From Temnothorax longispinosus (taxonomy: Eukaryota; Arthropoda; Insecta; Hymenoptera; Formicidae), in assembly GCF_030848805.1 (NCBI RefSeq), contig NC_092368.1, positions 2,452,441-2,516,440 of the forward strand: a stretch of 64,000 nucleotides of DNA. The letters run 5' to 3'. Under the pieces are notes generated by a model. That model did not search any database. It was not told the DNA's origin and saw only the letters and a program-made list of their open reading frames with translations. A program made the translations under genes and the position numbers. The stretch's first letter is position 1. Each line of letters begins with the position of its first letter. Shown piece by piece: positions 12,737-21,646 of this stretch.

Positions 12737-12770
12737 CAGGGTGGCTCGGGGAATAACGGAATCCGCGCAG
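12737..12770 (+). mobile_element. Lone MITE-type end (CAGGGTGGCTC)
   Basis: TA followed by CAGGGTG in the same orientation as the left ends of the paired elements. No partner end was found downstream. The flanking TA supports the same class of element, but the copy is incomplete or strongly diverged. Confidence 0.3.
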
Positions 12771-14616
12771 ACCCTTTTAAAATCGGGTGACCGCGCGCCG
12801 TCGATATTTTCCATCGATCCTGAATTCTCTCGTTCTCGTCAAGGCACAACAATAACTTGAGATTAATCGCGGTATAATAAAGTTCGCGAGTCATTTTTCT
12901 CTCAAGGCACCGGCGAATCGAGAACGCGCGTTATTGTTTCGCGAGAAACTGCGTCTTTAAGCCGTGTGCCCGTGGTGCTTAATTACCAAGCGAAAAAGAT
13001 CGGCTTTATCGCGCGCGAATGTTTTTTCTCCGCGCGAGCGCGATAAGGAGACTGCGCGCGCGTGTTTAAACCGAGCGACTTTTTTCTCCTCCTTTTACTC
13101 TCTTTCTCCCTTTCAATCGTTATCGTGCTAAGGAAACCTGTTTAACGAAACGATTTGCGAACCTTTAAACATCACGACCGTGAGAGGAGAACGAGCGCGC
13201 CGCGCGGGAAATATATCCGTCCGCCGGACACGGTATCTAGATACTTTAACGACGCCGGTTAGCGGCCGTGAAAAGCCACCTTCGCCGAACGAAATACAAT
13301 GACGCGGCTTTTAACGCCCGCGGCGCGAGTATTAGCATAAACCCGAGATCGGTAACGGATAGCGATAATTATTAGCCGCGTATACGTTGATTGTGTTCGC
13401 TAATGGGCCTCTTCCGCGACTTCGCGGTTCCGTTGCGTTTGGGAACGCGGTCGCTCGGGAAGAGACTGTGGCGAAGAAAGATCCATGCGAGGAGAATATC
13501 GGATCTATCGTCGGCGACGATCGACGCTAACTTCCGTGTCCCGTATTTTCCCTTTCTCCACGTCGCGCCCGTTCTTCTCCTCTCCGCGTCTTTCGCCCTT
13601 CTCTCCGCTAATGCCCGTCGTACTCAGGCTTTGTAACAGTTGTCGGGCTTTGTTCCTCAGTTAACGTCCGCGACCACCTTCGACCGCCGCGATAATTGCC
13701 CGAGGAACGATCCATCGATCATGCGTAGAATCTATCTCGTAGCGATATGATGGATCGCACAAATGGATCGCGTAAATGGATCGGATGAACTTCCAGACGA
13801 AGTTAAGGACGATATTTTTACTCTGCGCGTAAATATAAATCAAAGTGCAAAGTGGAAATTGCTCGCCGAATGATATCCAATCAATTTATGAATTTTGTAT
13901 TTGAGAAGCGCGGCGGGATGTGAGTCTAAATACTTATTTGGCAGGAAAAATTTGGAGAAAATTAAAAATCAGAGATTTACTTTTTCCAGTAGAAAAATTT
14001 ATTGAAGTAGCCGTTTTAAAACGAAGAGAATGCTACTGACGCGATTTCCACACAAATATCGGATAAATAAAGGCACGGGCGTTTTTCAACATTTCCGTGT
14101 GTTTTCTCCGGAATCATAATTAGTTTGCGAATATCACGATCTGTCTTGACTTTCTTTCCGCGTTAGTTCCTCAAGTTGGATTACGCTGCTCCGGATTAAA
14201 TTATGGAACGAGCTGTTGGCGAAGCGCGCTCCGATTCTCAGCTTTGTTCCCGGATATTGTAATAAATCATGAAGCGATTATATAATATATTAGTAAGGTA
14301 AACACGTCATTATTCGCGCATGAAATTACGCGGTGAGCGCGGTATAATCGCGAGAAGTAAAACGTGGAATTATGATAATGATGCTTGCAAGCCTCGAATT
14401 TTCAAGTATCGCTTAGAGGAGAGAACATACTGGGCAAATGCATTCTCAGCGTAACAGTATTTGATTTATTATATCTATCGTGCGTTATTTCATATCCCGC
14501 GTATATATCCTCCGATATTTATATTAGATGTGTTTCAGCGGTAATTTGTGCGGTTTCGAAGATTAAGAATTAGGAATAATCGATCATTAGAAAACCTCTG
14601 GACCTCTTATAATACT

Positions 14617-14659
14617 CTTTAATCATCATTATCTTCACGGCACCCTTTAATCATCATTA
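14617..14659. repeat. Short tandem repeat, period 28
   Basis: CTTTAATCATCATTA occurs at 14617-14631 and 14645-14659 with different spacer DNA. The unit contains ATTA-type homeodomain core motifs. Confidence 0.8.
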
Positions 14660-15303
14660 CCATCTATTACAGAACCCACGTTGCTAGCGTGTTCTCGAAA
14701 ATATAAATTATCTCTAACTGCAATTACATCGTGCATTCAAGTACCGCGCTGACTTAAACTTTAACATCTCGTTTTCTAAAACGCCCGCGAGTAATTCCTG
14801 ATGTTGAGTACCTTCAAATCTGTCTTGCTGAAATTTCGTTTACAAAAATATTTCATTTCCACGATTGTAATATAATATGAAAGATTCACCGGGCGCAAAG
14901 CTTCAATTAAATTAAAAGCTTCTTAAAATTAACACAACTGGTCATTTCACTTGGAGCAAATAACAATCTGGTCTTTTAAAAATTTACGAGTAAATTTCGT
15001 TTCGCAAGAATGGGGTTACCGTTTTTTTGGCGAAAAAAAAAATTGTGTCACGTCGACACGCCTATATGGAGAAGACGCGATTCCTCGTGCGGCGGGGCGG
15101 CGCGTATCCTCGGCTCGGCAGCGTCTTTCGCGCGCGTATTGTTTTCGACTTCCGGCCGATAAAAGTCGATTCCGCCCACCGTCCGGTATTCCGCGGCGCA
15201 GATACTCCAGCCGGGCCGTTATCTGCCGGGTGGATCAGAAACCTTCGGTAGCCGAGGCAGAGCGCAATATCCCGTTCCCGATCTCTCCCGAGGCCTCCGC
15301 CTC

Positions 15304-15304
<1 letters not shown>

Positions 15305-15338
<34 letters not shown>
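15305..15338. repeat. (TC)17 microsatellite
   Basis: Uninterrupted TC repeat. It accounts for the Ser/Leu run inside the 251-codon open frame at 14951-15706, which I consider non-coding. Confidence 0.95.
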
Positions 15339-15341
<3 letters not shown>

Positions 15342-15470
15342 GCGACTCCGAGAAATATTATTTAAGTGCTTCCTGGCATATAAATAGTCCGTACGCGATG
15401 ATAATTAAAGTCTCCCGGGACACGGTATCGGGCCGACGATCTATCTGCTCCGGCGGGGCGGTCATATACA

Positions 15471-15910
15471 CAGGGTGTCCCGCAAAAGGCGCGTCCTATC
15501 CCTGCTGCGGATTCGGAATCGATCTTCCCTCGACATACAATCTCTCCTCTCAATGTTCCATAATTTTCAAAAAACGTAAACTTGAAGTCGTTCTTCTTGA
15601 AATTAATTTAAAGACCACAACTTTTCTCCAGTCTTCTTTAACTCGTCAAGAACCTTTAATCTTCTCCATTTTTCACAATATACAATGCTTCACATCTCGA
15701 TATTAAAATAGGAATGGATATATTTGATATGATATCCAATATAAAATATATCGTCAAATCTTGGAAATAAAATTTTAACTCGACTGGAAGAGCAAGACAT
15801 TTCGCTGTTTACTCGCACCGCCAATTCCCAGCTATCGGTTTCTCGAGTTTCAACCGAGACAAAAGTCGTCGTTAGATCCGCGAATGAGTAACAACAGATT
15901 GGACACCCTG
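15471..15910. mobile_element. MITE-like element, copy 2
   Basis: A 440-bp segment with inverted ends CAGGGTGTCC at the left and, on the opposite strand, CAGGGTGTCC at the right. The right end abuts TA (15911-15912). On the left the flank is CA preceded by TA, so one flank appears changed or the element starts two bases earlier. The left end resembles that of copy 3: both continue with a C/G pair and reach a TGCGGATT motif 31-34 bases in. No transposase is encoded. The family assignment is inference. Confidence 0.5.
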
Positions 15911-16160
15911 TATGCACAACACACACGCCTCCTGCTATATCCTTCCACCAGCGGAGCGCCGCCTCCTGTTCGTTCCTCATTTAAATACGTACCTGCTATC
16001 TGCGCGAAACAGTCGTCACTACCGCGCACAATACAGCCGGAACAACTGGCGCTGGATATAATGGCTGGTGTGTGTACCACACAGCCACACACGCAGCAGC
16101 GCCTGCTTCTTCCCCCGTACGGCCCTTGTTCGGGCTGATCGCGATCGCGCCCCGCACTCG

Positions 16161-16255
16161 TTTCCTATTAATTCCCGCTTATTTTCCGATCGTTATTTAT
16201 CGTGCGCGCCGCGCCGCGACTATCTGTAATTAAGACCTTCTCGGCCCGATAAATA
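16161..16255. repeat. Diverged duplication, copy A
   Basis: The first 42 bases match 17173-17214 at 39 positions and share TTTTCCGATCGTTATTTATC. Similarity then weakens but continues through a C/G-rich part, a TAATTA-type motif and a CGATAAAT motif. The core has ATCGTTATTTATCG, which suits a Caudal- or homeodomain-type site, but binding is only inferred. Confidence 0.8.
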
Positions 16256-17172
16256 CTTGCCTTTAATACCACGTGTTGTCAAGAATTTCTCGGTTTAATA
16301 CGCCTCGCTCGTATCTCGTCGTGAATCTATTCTACTTGCCGGGGTTATCTTCTCGTAAACGTTAATTTCAACACCGTGACAGTCGGCGCGATACGAATAT
16401 CGAGGAACGAATTAACCCTCCCTTCGTAAAGAAATTACTTTCTTCGGCAGAGAAAAAAAGAGAGGCACGACAGTCCCCCTTACCTTGTGCATAGTTTCTG
16501 ATTTTTTTTCTTCTTCTTTCAATATCTCGCACGCTCGTTAATTTTCTTAATTCTCAATCGATTACGTAAGAGGAAGGTCGTTAATGCACGATCCGGCGAT
16601 ACCTCGTAGATGGAATTGCAACACGCAAGATTGATACCGGGGCATAATATCAGAAATAACGCTTCGATTCTCAATTACTGTCGCGCCAATCGCGTCTTTC
16701 GCTTTAACTCGCGTCCGTTTTTAGATCGTTACTTATTGTGTAGCGAAGCGAACGCCGGTAATTACGATCGCGATCGTTATTAAATCTTTGTGGAATATAT
16801 ATGTCGCCGTTTATTACGACAGTCGCCGATGTAAATATAGATACGCAGGATGAAATGTATATAAAACATGTAGAAATATTAATCGACATTACGATCTTAC
16901 TTATTTAAATTTCATGCCTTTCAAATACCCGCTTTTCTCCCGATACGAAAGAGAGCATCGGCGGAGGTTGATTACTCTCTCTGTATCATCAGGTCCAATT
17001 AAAACTTCACCCCGCCCGCGATATTTTTATTACAATATCCCTAACTGTCCCGTCGCGGGCAGCAAGATTTACATGTCGAGAAGGGATATTTGTATCGGCC
17101 GCTTTCCGACAGATTATAGCCGATCGAAGAAACCGGCCCGATCAAGGGAGGGATGATCGTAGATCCTGGCCA

Positions 17173-17270
17173 TTTCCTATAAATTGCCGCTAATTTTCCG
17201 ATCGTTATTTATCGCGCATGCCCACGACGCGCCCCTATAATTAGAGCCCTGCTTAAGTGAAGCGATAAAT
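17173..17270. repeat. Diverged duplication, copy B
   Basis: Direct-orientation partner of the block at 16161, offset by 1012 bases. The strong core is 42 bases, with weaker similarity for about 50 more. The related phrase CGTTATTTATCGC recurs at about 17488. Confidence 0.8.
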
Positions 17271-17439
17271 CCACGGGCGATTTGCCCGTGAAACTTCGTT
17301 GCACTTGTTTCTCGCGATACTCGAGTCACGCTGCCGCGAGATAGAAATTACCGCGATGATGGCGAGTCGGCGAAGTCAGGAAATTCTTGATTTACGCAAT
17401 CACGGCTAGAGGGGGGAACTTTTGCTGAGAGGGTTGCCC

Positions 17440-17490
17440 CGCGAGTAATTCCGTGACACTCACCTGAAACATACGAAAAAAAAGCACGTT
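17440..17490 (-). promoter_or_regulatory. Candidate recursive splice site (minus strand)
   Basis: On the minus strand, eight T and a further pyrimidine-rich stretch lead to TTTCAG joined directly to GTGAGTGT. The junction lies between 17464 and 17463. A 3' splice site abutting a 5' splice site with no exon between is the signature of recursive (ratchet) splice sites in long introns of Drosophila. GTGAGT is less usual than GTAAGT there. It could instead be an ordinary donor, or chance. Confidence 0.35.
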
Positions 17491-17758
17491 ATTTATCGCT
17501 GTAAATGAGATATAATTAATTCGTAGAATTACGATACGTCACAAATAAGTTGTAGATAAGAGTTTTATATAATCTTTAGATTATCATATAATCACGCCGG
17601 AGCAAAATTGCTACAGCGGCAAACGCATTTTCGCGTATATTTCTTAACTATTTTAAATAAGATTTACGTCGGTTGCTAACGATGCTAATGTTGTATCTCG
17701 TCGGGCATGTTTCTGCTTACCGCTCATATTATAATCCCCCGGTATTACATGCAAAACA

Positions 17759-17791
17759 TATTAATGTTAATTAACAGGTATTAATGTTAAT
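17759..17791. repeat. Direct repeat with homeodomain motifs
   Basis: TATTAATGTTAAT occurs at 17759-17771 and 17779-17791, period 20. The palindrome GTTAATTAAC sits between them. This is a compact cluster of TAAT/ATTA cores. Confidence 0.85.
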
Positions 17792-18133
17792 CGGATGCAA
17801 TCATTCCGCGTTAGTGTGCCAGGGTTAAATCAACCGGCAAATTTCGTTGCGGTAGTCACAGAAGAACGAGAATCGATAAACGAAAGTCGACCCCGACGGA
17901 TATCCAACGATACGCAAATCCGGACGGAGAATCGAGCCGACGTACGTTGGATCCTCCGCGGAAATAGGCGAGGAGTTCTTCAGTTCTTCGGAATCGATTT
18001 CAGCGGGGGAATCGGGTCCAGCGGAGATCCGCAGGGAAATGCAACACAGAAGAGAGCGGGAGGGAGGTCAGTTGCCGGCGGAGTGTGAGAAACGGAGACG
18101 AGGAGAGGCGGAGATAGGGAGACAGAGAGGAAC

Positions 18134-18153
18134 GTGTGTGTATGTGTGTGTGT
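18134..18153. repeat. (GT)n microsatellite
   Basis: GT repeat broken once by TATG. It lies inside a G-rich block. Confidence 0.9.
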
Positions 18154-18160
18154 TTGCACG

Positions 18161-18268
18161 GAGGCGAGGGGACGGGGGGGGCCAGGTCGGCGCGGCGAAG
18201 GGCCAGGGAGAGAAAACCGGGCGCCGGTGGCGGCGGGGCTTGCGGCGGGGCGAGGGGTGGGCGCAGGA
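18161..18268 (+). other. G-rich, potential G-quadruplex block
   Basis: Numerous GGG to GGGGGG runs on the plus strand. It lies just upstream of the promoter-like region at 18300-18910. Confidence 0.6.
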
Positions 18269-18299
18269 ATGGATCGCTGAATTTCTCGAATAATTAAGT

Positions 18300-18910
18300 T
18301 AGACCTCGGCGAGCTAGGGGTGGTCGCTTACCTACCAACACGCTCTCATACATTATGTACCGCGGTCGTACATACGCGTGCACGTAACGCACGCGCGCGC
18401 GCGCGCGCGAATGCACACACGTACACGTACACACTTTGCGCGATATCCTCCCTGCGCTCGGCCATGCCGGTGGAATTGCACGCACAAGCATACGCACGTA
18501 CACGCGCGCACACACTCGCGCGGGGCGGCATTGGATATATACTTAATGAAGCGTAAATAATTGAGTAATGTGCTTCAGGCCGTTCGATCGGCGCTCCTAT
18601 TGGTCAGTATTAATCTATTCCGGCGCATTAGCGTCCGGTCTATCTCTGCCGACCGGCCTAGGACACGGGAACGCGAGCGCGAGAGGCTAGATAGATAGCT
18701 CGGAGAGCCCGCGAGCGTACCCGCGCTAACTCGCGCCAATCCGCGCGTCACCGAGAGCTTGATCGAAGTGCGCGTGTCTCGCGTCTTTGCTTCTTGCAAA
18801 AGTCTCCTTTTGCGTCCTCGAAACGAACTCTTGAAAAAGAACGCGATTGCTCAAAACGCGTCTTTAAAGTTGGTCGTTCAGTAGCTCTTTGTTTGCCAGT
18901 AAGTAAAATC
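18300..18910 (+). promoter_or_regulatory. Promoter-like CpG-rich block, possible first exon
   Basis: The block is CpG-rich and AT-poor. It has an inverted CCAAT box at 18599-18603 and a direct one at 18736-18740. A TCAGTA initiator-like motif is at 18878-18883, and a good donor-like sequence (GTAAGTA) starts at 18899. It follows a G-rich block and a (CG)n/(CA)n tract. No coding sequence is joined to it, so it might start a non-coding RNA or carry a 5' UTR exon. All elements are short motifs and the call is tentative. Confidence 0.3.
18371..18435. repeat. Alternating purine-pyrimidine tract with (CG)9
   Basis: Alternating CA/CG/TA dinucleotides, with pure (CG)9 at 18392-18409 and CACACACGTACACGTACACAC after it. 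This is a classic Z-DNA-prone composition. Confidence 0.9.
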
Positions 18911-20243
18911 GCGGGGAAAAAATATTCTCTCTCGTCTCTAACAACTTCAAGATAAATTTAATGACGGCGGCGGGACAGGCAGGAACGATATGAATAGTAT
19001 CGACCGTCGAGAGATCATGGTTGATGATGAATATGCACGATTTTTCAAAGAAACCGGGGACATCAATTTTAATAAAAAAATCGCCGATTTTATTGCAGAA
19101 TCACTCGAGTTCAAAGGGTTAAAGGGGTTCTCTCTTAATTTATTGTACCTACGTATACACCTGTCTGTCGATCTACTCGAGTTTTTCTATCAATTTTGCA
19201 AACGCTTTTATTTTCCTTCCGCATCGCATTTCAAAAGCATTTCAGAATGTAACAATTGCAAGATTATTTCGTCTAATAGCTTAGTTATCTCTACCCGTAT
19301 CCGTTTCCATCTCCCCCTCTTTTCCCCTTTATCGCGTAATGGACACAGATCAAGCCCGATGCATCCTCTTTGACTGAGCCGGATTGATTTTCCGCGAGGC
19401 AAAACCCGGGAACCATCGGGTTCGGCATCTCGAGATTCTTGGTCGAGATCGCGCTCGAGCGCACTTGCTGATCAACGGCAGTGATTTGCGCGATGATCGG
19501 CGCTGCGAGCACGCTTGATCGCGTTAACGCCGATTAGCCGTTCATGTCGGCTCCTTTTCCGCGCCCGTCCGCCCGCGGGGAGGTTAACGCAGCTTTCGCG
19601 GATTCCTGCGGAGATAAGGGATCTTCCCCACTTCGGCGCAAATCAAGGGGTAGAGAGAGTTTGCAAACGCCTGGAGGTCGGATTTCAAGGTTTGATCTCG
19701 TAGACATTTGACACTCGCGCGATAGAAGAAAATACCTTTGATTTAATTGTCAATAACGCGCGCAAGATAGACGGAAAGATAAAGAGTATATTTCATATTG
19801 AATATGCATCAAAAAAAGGTGAGGCATTAAATATAAAGATTAAATTTGTCCGATTAAATTCTATATGTCGACTTTATATATATATATATTAGACAAGAAT
19901 GCGTCATTCCCATTAACTCTTTAAGCTTTGATGAAGTTTCTCATCTCGCAGTACGCGTGCGACACGTTTGCAGGGGTCGAAACGGAAACATTGCCCCCGA
20001 AATAGCACTCGCATCCGCGACTCGTCGCGACTTCGACGAAATTGTCGCGTCTCTCTATTCTTGCGTCGAAGCTATATAGTGATCGACCGTGCTATTTCGA
20101 GATCGCGTGGAAGAAAGAAAGAGAGAGGAGAACGGAGAGAGCAGAAGGGTGAAATAGCTGGCAGGGAGAAGAGACGCGAGTCGCGAGATCAAGCGATGGT
20201 GGTTGGACGGCAAGAAAGGGGCGAATCAGCAGAGTGGCGAGAA

Positions 20244-20262
20244 AGAGAGAGAGAGAGAGAGG
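20244..20262 (+). repeat. (GA)n microsatellite
   Basis: Short GA repeat inside a longer AG-rich stretch (20105-20263). Confidence 0.9.
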
Positions 20263-20639
20263 GTTCTCGCTATCTTTGGAAAAGTCGCGCGAATCTAACG
20301 AGAGCGGAGCCACAGGTGTTTTCGCCACGAATACATACACCTCTACCACCCCTCCGCCGCCCCTCGCCAGTCATCCCTTCTGCAATTCACCCCCGTCGCT
20401 GGCTTCTCCTTCGCCCCGAGATATCGCTCCGAATTGCATCTCAAAAAATTGTCCCGTATCCGTTAAAAAATTTAGAGACGACAATTAGAAACAAACTTTC
20501 CAGAAATACTTTAGTATATCGCGGACAATGCGGAGCATTCTGCCGCGACCACCTCGCGTTTGTACGTATCTTTTTCACACACCGAACGATACGATGCATA
20601 ATGATCCATGTATAATATTTTCTCGCGGATAACTCGCGA

Positions 20640-20675
20640 TATAAAAGGCGAGCTTGCGTGTGGGCTCGGTTATTA
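20640..20675 (+). promoter_or_regulatory. TATA-box candidate
   Basis: TATAAAAGGC at 20640-20649 is a textbook TATA box. A start would be expected near 20670. No strong initiator and no downstream gene were found, so it remains a motif-level call. Confidence 0.25.
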
Positions 20676-21420
20676 AAACACATGTGTCAGGCCATAAGCC
20701 GTAATCGCGCTGGTAACTAGAATTTTACGGCGATTGTATATCATTTTTACTGGCGGGATGGCACAGTGACGCATAGGGAGACGGGGGGGTTATAGTAGGC
20801 ACATTATTAATTGCTAGCGTAAAAAATTTACTATAACGCGGAGCGTAAATCCCTTTTACTTTAGACAATTTTCAACCTGCCGTTGTTACAACTTCGCCGA
20901 AAAAAATTGCACAAAAGCAGAAGGCAGATACTTGGAAAAAATTTCTAAAAATTTTGCACGCACTTATAACTGCATGCAAATTAAAATTTTACGGGTAACT
21001 TCTCGCGAAAGGGAAGGAAATTAATTTAACAAATGGATTATATTTCCGGCTACTGTTAAACTTAAAAGAATATTTAATTTCTATTAGATACAGATACGCG
21101 ATCACGTTTTTTTTCTTTTGATCAAACGCATTATAGTGAATTGATTACATTTTAAGATTTCGCGTCGCGCACGCACGCTTAGATCTCTTTTCGGCTTATC
21201 TAAGGATTAATGATTCCGCGAGCGAGGGGATAACAGAGAGGAGGGTTTGAGAGGGGCAGGCGATCATTAATTTCCATAAATCGTAATGCTCCTGGTGGCC
21301 CCTCGAGCGACGGCACCGTTACCTGCTTTCCGCTTTGTATCTTTGATCGCGTATTCCGGAAACTGATATTATGTCACACGACGCGATATCGTGTCGAATG
21401 CGCGGTATATCGATGCGATA

Positions 21421-21462
21421 TATTGTATATATATGTATATATATCGATATATATATATCGAT
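21421..21462. repeat. TA-rich repeat with 20-bp palindrome
   Basis: TATATA-type sequence contains the perfect palindrome ATCGATATATATATATCGAT at 21443-21462. Confidence 0.9.
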
Positions 21463-21609
21463 GAACAGGGAGACATGGACCGAAGGGGCGGGAGGGGTGC
21501 GGGAATAGGTATTTTCGAAGCATTCCGTGTATCCGCTCGTCCTAGACGAGCCTAGAGTGACTCTGTGCCGCAGAAGGGTGGCGAACGGAGCGAGGGGAGA
21601 ACCGGTCGG

Positions 21610-21646
21610 TAGGGCCGGGGGAGCGGAGAAGGGAGAAAGGGGGGAG
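21610..21646 (+). other. G-rich, potential G-quadruplex tract
   Basis: Runs GGG, GGGGG, GGG and GGGGGG with short AG spacers. Confidence 0.55.

Larger units (their letters stand above)
12431..15300. other. Non-coding, mixed composition
   Basis: No gene supported. Short inverted repeats include CGTACGTA-ACA-TACGTACG at 12679-12697. 13000-13400 is CpG-rich. A 15-base sequence, CTTTAATCATCATTA, is repeated exactly at 14617 and 14645. 14380-14940 is AT-rich and featureless. Confidence 0.5.
15920..17440. other. Non-coding, contains a diverged duplication
   Basis: No gene supported. The main structure is a pair of related blocks at 16161 and 17173. A CCTTACC at 16490-16497 reads as a weak minus-strand donor. 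Sequence between the blocks is AT-rich with ATTA motifs. Confidence 0.5.
18911..21400. other. Non-coding, mixed composition
   Basis: No gene is supported. A 127-codon frame starts at 18990 with a mixed start (MNSIDRREIMVDDEYARFF) but has no recognisable domain and ends in Ser/Pro/Leu-rich sequence. Other content is CpG-rich DNA at 19390-19660, a (GA)n run at 20244-20262, a TATA candidate at 20640 and AT-rich DNA from 20800 to 21130. Confidence 0.45.

Noticed and set aside
14951..15706. 251-codon open frame, plus strand
   Set aside because: It runs through the (TC)17 repeat and into the MITE-like element at 15471. It contains a long Ser/Leu run and no recognisable domain.
15947..15965. CTCF-like CCACCAGCGGAGCGCC
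   Set aside because: Needs an inserted base to fit the CTCF consensus, so it is too weak to call as an insulator.
18990..19373. 127-codon frame just after the promoter-like block
   Set aside because: The first 45 residues look protein-like, but there is no known family, and the frame would begin inside the intron predicted by the donor at 18899.
19968..20615. 215-codon open frame, plus strand
   Set aside because: Arg/Glu-rich from an AG-rich tract, then Pro/Ser-rich. No recognisable fold or family.
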